From: Rhodococcus tibetensis | Lineage (GTDB): Bacteria; Actinomycetota; Actinomycetes; Mycobacteriales; Mycobacteriaceae | Direction: 5' to 3' | Assembly: GCF_024438035.1 (NCBI RefSeq) | Contig: NZ_JANFQF010000005.1 | Coordinates: 186,001 to 250,000, forward strand | Length of the DNA stretch: 64,000 bases | Shown: in pieces, positions 7,975 to 16,758 of the stretch | Layout: every line of letters starts with the position of its first letter | Numbering within the stretch: position 1 is the first letter of the stretch | The notes under the pieces: generated by a model | What the model was told of the DNA's origin: nothing | The model's database searches: none | Seen by the model: only the letters and a program-made list of their open reading frames with translations | Position numbers and translations under genes: made by a program

Positions 7975-9102
7975 TCACCCGAAGGCTTGCCGGACGAACG
8001 GGGTGGTGTCGGGCAGGGAAGCCGGCATGGTCTGCAGATGCCCGGTCGGGTAGGTGCGGTAGAGAAAGTTCTGGCCGTTGGCGGCCAGGTCGGCGGTGAA
8101 CTTCCAGCTGAACGCTGCGGGGACGATGTCGTCGAGCAGTCCCTGGCCGATGAAGAGCGGCCGATCGTAACCGCGGACGGGTACGCCGAGCGCGCCTCGG
8201 ATTGCGTCGAGGATGGCCGGGTCGTCGAGATTCCGGGACATCAGTTGTCCGATGGTGACGCCTTGGAGTTGCGGGGCTGCGTCTTGGTAACAGAGCGCCT
8301 CGAGTCGGTCGAGCGCGGAGATGCCGAGGGGAGTGAGGTAACTGTTGACGTCGAGGTCGGGCCGGGATGCCCGTAGCCCGGCGAGGGCGTACGCGACGAA
8401 CACGGTGCTTCCGGTGAGGGGGAGCGGCGGGAAGTTCGGACCGACGAGGGGTGCCAGCTGTTCGAGATTCGACGGTGCCCCGGTCGCGACGGTGCCGCGG
8501 AAGTCGAGTTCGGGCGCGTACCTGGTGGCCATCGACGCGGCGACCAGTGCGGCGTGCCCGCCCTGAGACTGTCCGAGCGCAAGCCAGCGGTTCGACAACG
8601 AGGGTGTGACGCTGCGGGCTGCGCGCACCATGTCGATCATGCTGTGCGCTTCCGTCGGACCGTCCAGATACGGATGGACGCCGGGTGTGCCGAGACCTAC
8701 GTAATCGGTTGCGACAACGGCATATCCCTCGCCGAGCCAGTGTGCGACATACTGCCCGCCGAAGTTCCCGGTGGCGGTGGGAGCGCAGGCGTCGGCGAGC
8801 CCGACCGTTCCGTGCGCCCAGGACACCACGGGCCACCCTCCAGGGGGTGGGGCCCCGGGCGGCAGAAATATCGCCCCGGTGCTGAGCGCCGCCTGGTCCA
8901 ACGGCCCGGTGGTCCAGTAGGTGAGCAACGAGCCCGTTGCGGCACTCGTCGGCCACTTCTCCGGCGGGATCGGCGACGACGCCACCACGTCACCCGGGGC
9001 GCGGGCAGGTTGCGACGGGGCCGGAGCGGGGCCGGCGAGAAGGGAGAGGGCTAGTGCCGTCGCGACGACGATTCCCGCGCGGCGGCCGAGTGTTGACCTC
9101 AT
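7975..9102 (-). CDS. secreted lipase (LIP family alpha/beta hydrolase)
   Basis: 375 residues. The start at 9102 is chosen because AGGGG lies at the right distance and the N-terminus becomes a signal peptide (MRSTLGRRAG, then a hydrophobic core to about residue 25 and a Pro/Ala stretch). The alpha/beta hydrolase core has the oxyanion-hole motif SWAHGTVG near 94 and the nucleophile elbow GQSQGG (S179). The Asp and His of the triad lie in the C-terminal third (TYPTGHLQTM holds a likely His). It belongs to the secretory lipase group common in actinobacteria and fungi. It probably cleaves acyl esters outside the cell. Confidence 0.88.
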   Translation of the reverse strand: MRSTLGRRAGIVVATALALSLLAGPAPAPSQPARAPGDVVASSPIPPEKWPTSAATGSLLTYWTTGPLDQAALSTGAIFLPPGAPPPGGWPVVSWAHGTVGLADACAPTATGNFGGQYVAHWLGEGYAVVATDYVGLGTPGVHPYLDGPTEAHSMIDMVRAARSVTPSLSNRWLALGQSQGGHAALVAASMATRYAPELDFRGTVATGAPSNLEQLAPLVGPNFPPLPLTGSTVFVAYALAGLRASRPDLDVNSYLTPLGISALDRLEALCYQDAAPQLQGVTIGQLMSRNLDDPAILDAIRGALGVPVRGYDRPLFIGQGLLDDIVPAAFSWKFTADLAANGQNFLYRTYPTGHLQTMPASLPDTTPFVRQAFG

Positions 9103-9175
9103 CGTCACGCCCCTGGACTGTCCGGGTAGCCACCCGGTCTCCGGTGGCGAGTGGTATTCCACTCATTGTGCGCGT

Positions 9176-9805
9176 TCAGGGGAGGTGCGCGGGGTCTTTC
9201 AGTTTTGCGCGGATGCCGTCGACGAACAACGAGAGGCCGAAGTCGAACCGAACCGCGGGATCACCGTCGAGGAGGTCGTCGTCGTAGGCGGCGATCTCCG
9301 ATGCGGGGGCGTCGGGAGAGAGGGCCGCGCGGGTGAGGGCGCCGACGGATTCCATCTGCGCGCGGGATTGCTCATCGACCGTGTGTCCGAGCACGTAGTA
9401 CAGGAGGGAGTACGACGCGAGTTCGGCGTGCTCGCGGGAGAGTCCGGATCGCAGCCCGACGGCGACGAACGTTTCCCGGACACGTGAGTTGGTCATCCGG
9501 GAGGCGTATGTCGCGGACACGAGCTCGGCGCCGTCGCGGTGCGACAACAGGGCGCTGCGCAGGCGGTGGGCCAGCTCGGTGAACTCTTCGTCCCAGTCGG
9601 CTGCCGTGATCGGCGCGTCGACGTCTTCGAGGATCTTGTCCGCGAGGGCGCCGAGAAGGGTCTGCTTGTTGGGAAAGTGCCAGTACAGGGCGCCCGGTTG
9701 GACGCCGAGAGCCGTCGCGAGCCGCCGCATCGTGAGGTCGGCGAGACCGAACTCGTCGAGGATGGCCATTGCGCCGTCGAGTACGTCGCCGCGTCGCAAT
9801 TGCAC
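9176..9805 (-). CDS. bioQ: TetR-family repressor, probable biotin regulator BioQ
   Basis: 209 residues: the TetR helix-turn-helix lies at about 20-50 (MRRLATALGVQPGALYWHFP) and is followed by a helical ligand domain. It is divergent from bioB, as bioQ is in Mycobacterium smegmatis. The shared intergenic region carries TGAAC-GCC-GTTCA, which fits the BioQ box TGAAC-N3-GTTAC described for corynebacteria and mycobacteria. BioQ represses biotin synthesis genes. The assignment rests on position plus operator; family membership alone would support only a TetR regulator. Confidence 0.75.
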   Translation of the reverse strand: MQLRRGDVLDGAMAILDEFGLADLTMRRLATALGVQPGALYWHFPNKQTLLGALADKILEDVDAPITAADWDEEFTELAHRLRSALLSHRDGAELVSATYASRMTNSRVRETFVAVGLRSGLSREHAELASYSLLYYVLGHTVDEQSRAQMESVGALTRAALSPDAPASEIAAYDDDLLDGDPAVRFDFGLSLFVDGIRAKLKDPAHLP

Positions 9806-9836
9806 TGCTGATCTCCTCAGGGTTTCGGGCCTTGCT

Positions 9837-9865
9837 TTGACAGTATTCCATCACGGATCTAACGT
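9837..9865 (+). promoter_or_regulatory. probable bioB promoter
   Basis: A perfect -35 TTGACA (9837-9842) is followed after 17 bases by TAACGT (9860-9865) as a -10 candidate. The first BioQ box begins at the last base of that -10, so bound repressor would block initiation. The -10 is a weak match and the start point is not known. Confidence 0.45.
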
Positions 9866-9893
9866 GAACGCCGTTCAACTTGTACGGTGTTCA
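9865..9893 (+). promoter_or_regulatory. tandem BioQ boxes between bioQ and bioB
   Basis: Box 1 (9865-9877) is TGAACG-C-CGTTCA, a perfect 6+1+6 palindrome that also reads as TGAAC-N3-GTTCA. Box 2 (9881-9893), read on the minus strand, is TGAAC-ACC-GTACA. Centres are 16 bases apart, about one and a half helical turns. Both lie between the promoter and the bioB GTG at 9950. Confidence 0.7.
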
Positions 9894-9949
9894 ATTCTTG
9901 CTCATGTCGATCCACTGCACGTGATCGGCCCGCTCTCCAGGAGATACGT

Positions 9950-10963
9950 GTGACGTCGGCCCCGGTACAGACAGATATTCTCGCCCTTGCGCGTGACCAG
10001 GTTCTCGAGCGCGGGGAAGCGCTCGACCAGAGCCAGGTGCTCGAAGTCCTGCAACTGCCCGACGCGCGACTCGAGGAGCTGCTCGCGCTGGCTCACGACG
10101 TGCGCATGAAGTGGTGCGGTCCCGAGGTCGAGGTCGAGGGCATCATCAGCCTCAAGACCGGTGGATGCCCAGAGGACTGCCACTTCTGCTCGCAGTCCGG
10201 ACTGTTCCAGTCGCCGGTGCGAGCCGCCTGGCTCGACATTCCGTCGCTCGTGGAGGCCGCCAAGCAGACTGCAAAGTCCGGCGCTACCGAGTTCTGCATC
10301 GTCGCTGCGGTTCGCGGACCCGACGAGCGCCTTCTCGCTCAGGTCGCGGCCGGTATCGAGGCCATCCGCAACGAGGTCGACATCCAGATTGCGTGCTCGC
10401 TCGGCATGCTCACCCAGGAGCAGGTGGACCAGCTGGCCGCCATGGGTGTGCACCGGTACAACCACAATCTGGAGACGGCGAAGTCGCACTTCCCGAATGT
10501 CGTGACCACCCACTCCTGGGAGGAGCGGTGGAACACGCTGCGGATGGTTCGCGAGGCGGGCATGGAGGTGTGCTGTGGCGGCATCCTCGGTATGGGCGAG
10601 AGTCTCGAACAGCGCGCGGAATTCGCTGCGAATCTGGCCGAACTCGAACCCGACGAGGTTCCGCTCAACTTCCTCAACCCCCGTCCCGGCACACCGTTCG
10701 GCGACCTCGAAGTGCTGCCGGCGAGCGAGGCGCTCAAGTCGGTGGCGGCCTTCCGCCTCGCGCTGCCGCGCACCATCCTCCGCTTCGCCGGCGGACGGGA
10801 GATCACCCTCGGCGACCTCGGCGCGAAGCAGGGCATTCTCGGCGGTATCAACGCCGTGATCGTCGGCAACTACCTGACCACGCTGGGACGGCCTGCCGAA
10901 CAGGACCTCGACCTGCTCGTCGACCTGCAGATGCCGATCAAGGCACTGAACGACACCTTGTGA
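9950..10963 (+). CDS. bioB: biotin synthase (radical SAM)
   Basis: 337 residues; inserts sulfur into dethiobiotin. The radical-SAM cluster motif is C73-x3-C77-x2-C80 (CPEDCHFC), and later Cys and Arg residues of the auxiliary [2Fe-2S] site occur in the barrel (for example CSLGMLT and [10 protein letters not shown]). The GTG at 9950 is preceded by CAGGAG at good spacing; the reading from 9887 would add residues that cross the operator and is rejected. It overlaps the next small gene by one base (TGATG), which fits coupled translation. Confidence 0.96.
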   Translation: MTSAPVQTDILALARDQVLERGEALDQSQVLEVLQLPDARLEELLALAHDVRMKWCGPEVEVEGIISLKTGGCPEDCHFCSQSGLFQSPVRAAWLDIPSLVEAAKQTAKSGATEFCIVAAVRGPDERLLAQVAAGIEAIRNEVDIQIACSLGMLTQEQVDQLAAMGVHRYNHNLETAKSHFPNVVTTHSWEERWNTLRMVREAGMEVCCGGILGMGESLEQRAEFAANLAELEPDEVPLNFLNPRPGTPFGDLEVLPASEALKSVAAFRLALPRTILRFAGGREITLGDLGAKQGILGGINAVIVGNYLTTLGRPAEQDLDLLVDLQMPIKALNDTL

Positions 10964-11220
10964 TGACCGGCACCGACAGTCCACCGGGCGGCGTCGCACA
11001 AGAGCAAACTGCCTTGGAGCGATACAACCCGTACACGGGCCGCCGAGTGGTGGCCGGAGTCGAGGACAATGTCCCGACTGCGGCTCAGCTCGGGCTCGAA
11101 CCCCCGCGCTTCTGCGAGTCGTGCGGTCGGCGCATGGTGGTACAGATCAGCCCCGACGGCTGGTGGGCAAAATGTTCCCGCCACGGTGTGTTCGACTCGA
11201 TCGGGCTCGCCCGACGGTAG
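10963..11220 (+). CDS. bsaP: biotin synthase auxiliary protein BsaP
   Basis: 85 residues with a zinc- or iron-binding-like CESC (C51, C54) and CSRHG (C71, H74) pair in a short beta-rich body ([14 protein letters not shown]). It starts in the bioB stop (TGATG). The position and motif match Rv1590 of mycobacteria. That family was reported as an auxiliary protein that mycobacterial-type biotin synthases need to turn over dethiobiotin. The role is taken from that family; nothing in the window tests it. Confidence 0.85.
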   Translation: MTGTDSPPGGVAQEQTALERYNPYTGRRVVAGVEDNVPTAAQLGLEPPRFCESCGRRMVVQISPDGWWAKCSRHGVFDSIGLARR

Positions 11221-11230
11221 CGTCGTCGGT

Positions 11231-11812
11231 GTGACCACTCTCCCGCGCATCAGGCTTCGATCTGCCGCCGGAATCGTCTGTGGAACGCTAGTGGCAAGTG
11301 CGCTCGTGGGGGCGATGTGGGGAGTGCTCGCGCCGGCGGAGCACCTGCTGGTGGTTGCCCCGGACCGGGGAGTGTCGCTGACGGGGGAGAGCGTGCACCG
11401 GTTCGATGCGATCGGGATGTTCGCGTGTGCGGGACTTGTGGTCGGCATCGTCGCCGCGGTTGCGGCGTGGGCGGCGCGGCGAAGTCGCGGCCCGGTGGCT
11501 CTCGCGGCCGTCGTGGCCGGCAACGCCGTCGGGGCAGGCGTCATGGCGCTCGGTGGTCTCGGCGTCGCCGCATTGCGGTTTCCGGACGCCGATGTGTCGA
11601 CCCCCGGCACGATCGTTGCGGTGGGACCGGGGATCGGGACGCTGCTCGTACTGCTCTTCCAGCCGCTGGCTGCCTGCGTCGTCACGCTCGTCCTCGCCGC
11701 GCTCAACCCGTACGACGACCTCGGTGTCAGTGATCCCCCGGTCGAGCTCGACGAGGATCCCCCGGTCGAGCTCGACGAGCCGGAAGAGCGCGACGCGACC
11801 CTTACTTCGTGA
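11231..11812 (+). CDS. DUF2567 membrane protein (Rv1591-like)
   Basis: 193 residues with four hydrophobic spans (about 9-28, 57-78, 85-108 and 132-158) and an acidic cytosolic tail. The tail holds a short tandem duplication (DPPVELDE twice). The GTG at 11231 is 10 bases after the bsaP stop; a longer reading would overlap bsaP. Its place after bioB and bsaP matches Rv1591 in M. tuberculosis. The function is unknown. The stop overlaps the convergent SDR gene stop by 11 bases. Confidence 0.82.
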   Translation: MTTLPRIRLRSAAGIVCGTLVASALVGAMWGVLAPAEHLLVVAPDRGVSLTGESVHRFDAIGMFACAGLVVGIVAAVAAWAARRSRGPVALAAVVAGNAVGAGVMALGGLGVAALRFPDADVSTPGTIVAVGPGIGTLLVLLFQPLAACVVTLVLAALNPYDDLGVSDPPVELDEDPPVELDEPEERDATLTS

Positions 11813-12614
11813 GCGAGGTCCGCATCCGCACGTCTCCGAGGAGGCGCCCGCTGGCGAGAGCGCCGATGCGGCGAGTTGCGAACCGGGTGCTGACCGACGA
11901 CACCCAGTTCATCAGCCCGGACACGACGCTCGGCGGGGTGCTGCGCCGGTCCAGGGCGCGCAGCGCTGTGGTCACCACCTGATCCGCGGTCTGCATTCGG
12001 CCGACGGCGGCGTCCTCGGAACCGACGACGTCGAAGAATTCGGTCCGGGTGGGGCCCGGGCACACGGCGAGCACGGTGAGACCGGTGCCTCGCGCCTCGG
12101 CCCACAACGCCTCGGTGAAATTGAGGACGAACGCCTTCGTCGCCCCGTAGACGGCCATGCCGGGAGTGGGCTGGAACGCGGCGGTGCTCGCCACGTTCAC
12201 GAGTGCGCCGCGTCCCCGGATCAGGTCGGGCAGGAACGTGTGCGACAGCTCGACGAGGGTGGTGACGTTGAGCTGGATCTCGGAGGTGAGGCGCTCCAGA
12301 TCCGCGGACGCGAAATCCCCGTGCGTCCCGAATCCCGCGTTGTTGATCAGCGAGCCGACGCGGATGTCGCGGGCGGTGAGTTCGCCGCGCAGTCGCTCCC
12401 CGACACCGGGCGTCGCGAGGTCGAACGGGAGCACGGTGACCGACACGTGGTGCGCGGCGCGGAGTTCGGCCGCGAGTTGTTCGAGCCGGTCGGCGCGGCG
12501 GGCGACGAGAACGAGATCTGCACCCCGCCCGGCGAATCGGCGCGCGAATTCGGCACCGAGGCCGGCGCTCGCGCCGGTGATGAGGACGGTGGTTCCCGAT
12601 ACGTCGAAAGGCAT
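11802..12614 (-). CDS. short-chain dehydrogenase/reductase
   Basis: 270 residues. The nucleotide-binding GASAGLG motif is near residue 12, NNAGFG marks the conserved NNAG, and the catalytic Tyr-x3-Lys is YGATK. The extension after the core is typical of classical SDRs related to DltE/YqjQ. The start at 12614 has AGGAGAAG ahead of it; a reading from 12659 would cross the operator and is rejected. It is divergent from a TetR regulator and separated by a palindrome, so probably repressed by it. The substrate is unknown. Confidence 0.88.
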   Translation of the reverse strand: MPFDVSGTTVLITGASAGLGAEFARRFAGRGADLVLVARRADRLEQLAAELRAAHHVSVTVLPFDLATPGVGERLRGELTARDIRVGSLINNAGFGTHGDFASADLERLTSEIQLNVTTLVELSHTFLPDLIRGRGALVNVASTAAFQPTPGMAVYGATKAFVLNFTEALWAEARGTGLTVLAVCPGPTRTEFFDVVGSEDAAVGRMQTADQVVTTALRALDRRSTPPSVVSGLMNWVSSVSTRFATRRIGALASGRLLGDVRMRTSLTK

Positions 12615-12643
12615 GTCTTCTCCTAGCGATGGGGTGGTCTTGA

Positions 12644-12680
12644 ATGTAGTCAGTGTCATCTATGTAGTCAATGACAACAT
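12644..12680 (+). promoter_or_regulatory. TetR operator between the SDR and TetR genes
   Basis: ATGTAGTCAATGACAACAT (12662-12680) is a 19-base palindrome with a single mismatched pair. The half-site ATGTAGTCA also occurs once more at 12644-12652, 18 bases upstream in the same orientation. Position between two divergent starts suggests control of both by the TetR at 12698. Confidence 0.65.
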
Positions 12681-12697
12681 CTTGCTAGGGTTGTGCC

Positions 12698-13297
12698 ATG
12701 CCCGTCGCCGAACAGCCCTACCATCACGGGAGTCTTCGCCAGGTGCTGCTCGCGCGCGCCGAGAGCGCTCTCGAGAGGGACGGCGTCGACGGACTTTCCC
12801 TACGGCAACTCGCCCGCGAGGCCGGGGTCAGCCACGCCGCACCCAGCAAGCACTTCCGGGACCGTCAGGCGCTGCTCGACGCACTCGCGGAGTCCGGCTT
12901 CCAGCGCCTCACCGCCGCCCTCGAGCGCGCCGTCGAGGTGGCCGAGCCCCACGCCCGGGCTCGCTTCGCCGCGCTCGCAGACGCCTACGTGAGCTTCGCC
13001 CTCGCACATCGGGAGTTGCTGGTCCTGATGTACGGCAACAAGCACGCACCCGGAGCCACCTCTCAGGTCGTGGAGGCGGGCCACGCCTCGATGGACCTGA
13101 CGGTCCGGATCGTCACCGAAGCGCAGGCCACGGGTGGCATCGGCCCGGGGGACCCGTCGCGCATCGCCCTCGTCGCGTTCGCGACGTTCCACGGGATCGC
13201 GACCCTCGCCGCCGGCGGGATGCTCGACGGCGTGCCGGTGGACGAAGTCGTCACCGCCGCATCGGACACGTTCTGGCGGGGTCTCGCCCAACCGTGA
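12698..13297 (+). CDS. TetR-family transcriptional regulator
   Basis: 199 residues: helix-turn-helix at about 32-55 (LRQLAREAGVSHAAPSKHF) and a C-terminal helical domain of the WHG type (ATFHGIATLAAGGML). It is divergent from the SDR gene and faces a near-perfect palindrome in an 83-base intergenic region, so it probably represses the SDR and itself. The ligand is unknown. It is convergent with the nrtR-like gene across 47 bases. Confidence 0.9.
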   Translation: MPVAEQPYHHGSLRQVLLARAESALERDGVDGLSLRQLAREAGVSHAAPSKHFRDRQALLDALAESGFQRLTAALERAVEVAEPHARARFAALADAYVSFALAHRELLVLMYGNKHAPGATSQVVEAGHASMDLTVRIVTEAQATGGIGPGDPSRIALVAFATFHGIATLAAGGMLDGVPVDEVVTAASDTFWRGLAQP

Positions 13298-13344
13298 GGG
13301 CGGCTCCGCCACCCGGATGTGTAGAGGCGGCCTGACGTGCGGGG

Positions 13345-14079
13345 TCAGCTCGGCGGTCGGAGAGCGGCGAATTCGTCGGTGACCCGGAGTGTGGAGTCGG
13401 TGAAACGGTAGAGCGCGGCGGGGCGTCCGCCGGTGCGCCCCGACGGCGCCGTGTTCCCGGTGGGAGTCAGCACCCCGCGCCGTCCGAGGACACGCTGCAG
13501 ATTGGTGGCGTCCACCTGGTAACCGAGTGCTGCGCAGTAGATTTCGCGCAACGTCGACATGGAGAATTCGGCCGGCGCCAGGCCGAATGCGAGGTTGGTA
13601 TACGACAGCTTGGCGGCCAGGCGGGTACGCGCGTGCTGCACGACCGTGCCGTGGTCGAATGCCATGTCGGGCAATTCCGAGACCGGATGCCACGCGGTGT
13701 CCGGCGGGAGCTTCGGATCGGCGGGGAGTGGAACGAGCCCGAGGAAGGTCGAGGCGATGGTGCGCGGCCCCGGGATGCGATATGGGTCGCTGAAGACGGA
13801 CAGCTGCTCGAGGTGTGACACCTCCCGCACGTCCACCTTCTCGGCGAGTTGCCGCCGGGCGGAGGTGGTGAGGTCTTCGTCTTCGCCGAGCAGGCCGCCG
13901 GGAAGTGACCACGCGCCCGCCTGCGGGTCGAGCGCGCGTTGCCACAACAGCACGGCGAGTTCCCCGGTGCCGGTCGCGTGACGCACATCACCGGCCCGAC
14001 CTGGGTAAACGCGATCGGCGAAATGGCGAACCTGGAACACCGCGGTGAGCACTTCGTGCCTGGTGCTACTATGGAGCAT
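13345..14079 (-). CDS. nrtR: NrtR-type Nudix-related regulator of NAD synthesis
   Basis: 244 residues: an N-terminal Nudix fold (about 10-150) and a C-terminal winged helix (about 155-235). The Nudix box is degenerate: [13 protein letters not shown] is present, but the catalytic REUxEE stretch reads RQLAEK. Loss of hydrolase residues with a retained ligand site is the hallmark of NrtR regulators, which sense ADP-ribose or NAD. It is divergent from nadABC, matching the NrtR/NdnR neighbourhood in actinobacteria. The start at 14079 is preferred because a longer reading would run through the operator. Confidence 0.85.
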   Translation of the reverse strand: MLHSSTRHEVLTAVFQVRHFADRVYPGRAGDVRHATGTGELAVLLWQRALDPQAGAWSLPGGLLGEDEDLTTSARRQLAEKVDVREVSHLEQLSVFSDPYRIPGPRTIASTFLGLVPLPADPKLPPDTAWHPVSELPDMAFDHGTVVQHARTRLAAKLSYTNLAFGLAPAEFSMSTLREIYCAALGYQVDATNLQRVLGRRGVLTPTGNTAPSGRTGGRPAALYRFTDSTLRVTDEFAALRPPS

Positions 14080-14080
14080 G

Positions 14081-14113
14081 TTTTCGATCCTAAGTCGAAA
14101 ACCTCGATTTAGG
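14081..14113 (+). promoter_or_regulatory. candidate NrtR operator of the nad operon
   Basis: Two overlapping inverted repeats lie between the divergent starts. CCTAAGTCGA-N5-TCGATTTAGG (14089-14113) has 9 of 10 paired positions. TTTTCGA-N7-TCGAAAA (14081-14101) is perfect. They begin one base beyond the nrtR start codon and lie 43 bases before the nadA ATG. Which repeat is the real site is not known. Confidence 0.65.
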
Positions 14114-14155
14114 AATTCGGGCCAGCCCGCCCGAGTCCACGGTGAAGGAGCAGCC

Positions 14156-15193
14156 ATGACGACCAGCACGTTGTGGGCGGGAACGCACCCGCAGATTCAG
14201 GACGGTCCCGGCGGATACGGGGGTGTCGAGGCGAGCGAAGAGTGGGCTGCCGAAATCAAACGGCTGGCGCGCGAGCGGGGGGCAACCCTGCTGGCGCACA
14301 ACTACCAGTTGCCCGCCATCCAAGATGTCGCCGACCACGTCGGTGACTCCCTCGCGCTCTCGCGTATCGCGGCCGAAGCACCCGAGGACACCATCGTGTT
14401 CTGCGGCGTGCACTTCATGGCCGAGACCGCGAAGATCCTCAGCCCCGCCAAGACCGTGCTGATCCCGGACGAGCGCGCGGGCTGCTCGCTGGCCGACTCG
14501 ATCAACGCCGATCAGCTGCGGGAATGGAAGGCGGAGTTCCCCGACGCCGTCGTCGTGTCGTACGTCAACACCACCGCCGAGGTGAAGGGTCTGACGGACA
14601 TCTGCTGCACGTCGTCCAACGCCGTCGACGTGGTCGCGTCGATCGACCCGGACCGCGAGGTACTCTTCCTGCCCGACCAGTTCCTCGGTGCCCACGTCAA
14701 GCGCGTCACCGGACGCAAGAACATGCAGATCTGGGCGGGCGAGTGCCACGTCCACGCCGGCATCAACGGTGACGAACTGACCGCGCAGGCCAAGGCGCAT
14801 CCCGACGCCGAACTGTTCGTCCACCCCGAGTGCGGCTGCGCCACCTCGGCTCTGTACCTGGCCGGGGAAGGGTTCGTGCCGGCGGACAAGGTGAAGATCC
14901 TGTCGACGGGAGGCATGCTCGACGCCGCGCGCGCCACCGGTGCCAAGCAGGTTCTCGTCGCCACCGAGGTCGGGATGCTGCACCAGCTGCGCAAGGCGGC
15001 GCCGGAGGTCGACTTCCAGGCTGTCAACGACCGCGCATCCTGCCCGTACATGAAGATGATCACCCCCGCCGCGCTCCTCCGATGCCTGCTCGAGGGCAAA
15101 GACGAGGTGCACGTCGATCTCGAGACCGCCGAGCGGGCCCGTAAGTCGGTGCAGCGCATGATCGAGATCGGAAACCCTGGCGGCGGCGAGTGA
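14156..15193 (+). CDS. nadA: quinolinate synthase
   Basis: 345 residues; condenses iminoaspartate with DHAP to quinolinate using a [4Fe-4S] cluster. Motifs seen: [34 protein letters not shown] (first cluster Cys), [22 protein letters not shown] (second) and [11 protein letters not shown] (third). The ATG at 14156 has GAAGGAG ahead of it and the extra N-terminus from 14045 would overlap the operator, so it is rejected. First gene of nadABC; the stop overlaps the nadB GTG by 4 bases. Confidence 0.96.
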   Translation: MTTSTLWAGTHPQIQDGPGGYGGVEASEEWAAEIKRLARERGATLLAHNYQLPAIQDVADHVGDSLALSRIAAEAPEDTIVFCGVHFMAETAKILSPAKTVLIPDERAGCSLADSINADQLREWKAEFPDAVVVSYVNTTAEVKGLTDICCTSSNAVDVVASIDPDREVLFLPDQFLGAHVKRVTGRKNMQIWAGECHVHAGINGDELTAQAKAHPDAELFVHPECGCATSALYLAGEGFVPADKVKILSTGGMLDAARATGAKQVLVATEVGMLHQLRKAAPEVDFQAVNDRASCPYMKMITPAALLRCLLEGKDEVHVDLETAERARKSVQRMIEIGNPGGGE

Positions 15194-16758
15194 GCAGCCC
15201 CGCCCGGGGAATTTCCTGGGAAGAGCAGGCCGACCTCGTCGTGGTGGGCGGTGGGGTAGCCGGACTGACGGCCGCCCGTACCGCCTCCCTGCGGGGGCTG
15301 AGGGTCCTCACCGTCAGCAAGGGCGGTCCGACCGACACCGCGACGCAGTATGCGCAGGGCGGGATCGCGGTGGTCGGCGATGCACTCACCGATTCGGTGG
15401 ACTCGCACGTAGCCGACACCTGCGAAGCCGGAGTCGGCCTCTGCGACGAAGACGCGGTGCGATCGATCGTGGCCGGAGGCCGCGATGCGGTCGCCGCCCT
15501 CACCGACCTGGGCGCGGTGTTCGACCGTGGTCGTGACGGCGCCGTCTCCCGTACCCGTGAGGGCGGGCACAGCACCCGCCGGATAATCCACGCCGGCGGG
15601 GACGCCACGGGCGCCGAGGTGCAGCGCGCCCTGGGTGCCGCCGGGCTTCCCGTCCTGTTCGACAGTTGCGCCGTACGCGTACTCACCGATGCGCGTGGCG
15701 TCACCGGCGTGCTCGTGGATTCGCCGCGCGGACTCGGCGTCGTCCACACACCGGCCGTCCTCCTGGCCACCGGCGGACTCGGGCAGCTGTACGCCTGCAG
15801 TACCAACCCGCCGGGCGCGACCGCGGACGGCATCGCGCTTGCCCTGGATGCAGGTGCCGCCGTCGCCGATCTCGAGTTCGTGCAGTTCCACCCGACCGTC
15901 CTGTTCACCCCCGGCGGTCTCGGACGGCGTCCGCTGATCAGCGAGGCCGTCCGCGGCGAGGGTGCGATCCTCGTCGACGCCAACGGCGAATCGGTGACCG
16001 CGGGTGTGCATCCGCGCGGCGACCTCGCCCCCCGCGACGTCGTGTCGCGGGCGATCGCCTCCCGACTGCGGGCACTGGGCCACGACCACGTCTACCTCGA
16101 CGCGCGTCACCTGTCCGGCTTCGTGCAGCGGTTCCCGACCGTGACGGCCTCGTGCCTGGAAGCCGGGATCGATCCGCGTGAAGAGCTGATCCCGGTCGCG
16201 CCCGCCGCGCACTACTCGTGCGGGGGAGTGGTCACCGACGTCGACGGACGCACCGCCGTCCCCGGCCTCTACACCGCGGGAGAGGTGGCTCGCACCGGGT
16301 TGCACGGAGCGAACCGGCTGGCCTCCAACAGTCTCCTCGAAGGCCTGGTGGTCGGCGAGCGGGTCGGCGTCGCGGCCGTCGAACGCGCCGGCCTCCGCGT
16401 CGAGGCAACCGACCCCGAGCAGCGTGCCCTGCCGTCCGCACCGCGGGAACTGGTGCAGCAGTTGATGACCGCCAGCGCCTCCGTCGTCCGGGACGGTGCC
16501 GGCCTCGATGCGGTGGCCGCCGCCCTGGCCGGTTCACCGCGCACGGTGCCCGAGGGTGAGACCGCGCTCGAAGACGCCGCGCTGACCCTGACGGCGTCCG
16601 CACTGGTACTCGCCGCCGCCGCGCGGACCGAAAGTCGTGGATGCCACACCCGCAGCGACTACCCGCAGACGTCCGACGAGTGGCGCCGCAGCACGCACGT
16701 GCGCCTGCGCGACGGCGAACTCGAGCTTCTCGAACCCCAACTGGCAGGAGTGCTGTGA
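15190..16758 (+). CDS. nadB: L-aspartate oxidase
   Basis: 522 residues; oxidises aspartate to iminoaspartate, the NadA substrate. The FAD-binding [10 protein letters not shown] motif is near residue 19, [11 protein letters not shown] is the family substrate-site segment, [16 protein letters not shown] and [13 protein letters not shown] are succinate-dehydrogenase-family signatures shared with SdhA. The GTG start overlaps nadA by 4 bases and the stop overlaps nadC by one base. The family is homologous to SdhA; gene context separates the two. Confidence 0.95.
   Translation: MSSPARGISWEEQADLVVVGGGVAGLTAARTASLRGLRVLTVSKGGPTDTATQYAQGGIAVVGDALTDSVDSHVADTCEAGVGLCDEDAVRSIVAGGRDAVAALTDLGAVFDRGRDGAVSRTREGGHSTRRIIHAGGDATGAEVQRALGAAGLPVLFDSCAVRVLTDARGVTGVLVDSPRGLGVVHTPAVLLATGGLGQLYACSTNPPGATADGIALALDAGAAVADLEFVQFHPTVLFTPGGLGRRPLISEAVRGEGAILVDANGESVTAGVHPRGDLAPRDVVSRAIASRLRALGHDHVYLDARHLSGFVQRFPTVTASCLEAGIDPREELIPVAPAAHYSCGGVVTDVDGRTAVPGLYTAGEVARTGLHGANRLASNSLLEGLVVGERVGVAAVERAGLRVEATDPEQRALPSAPRELVQQLMTASASVVRDGAGLDAVAAALAGSPRTVPEGETALEDAALTLTASALVLAAAARTESRGCHTRSDYPQTSDEWRRSTHVRLRDGELELLEPQLAGVL

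Noticed and set aside
14512-16305. A 597-codon minus frame over nadA and nadB
   Set aside because: A shadow of two genes with clear catalytic motifs on the other strand.
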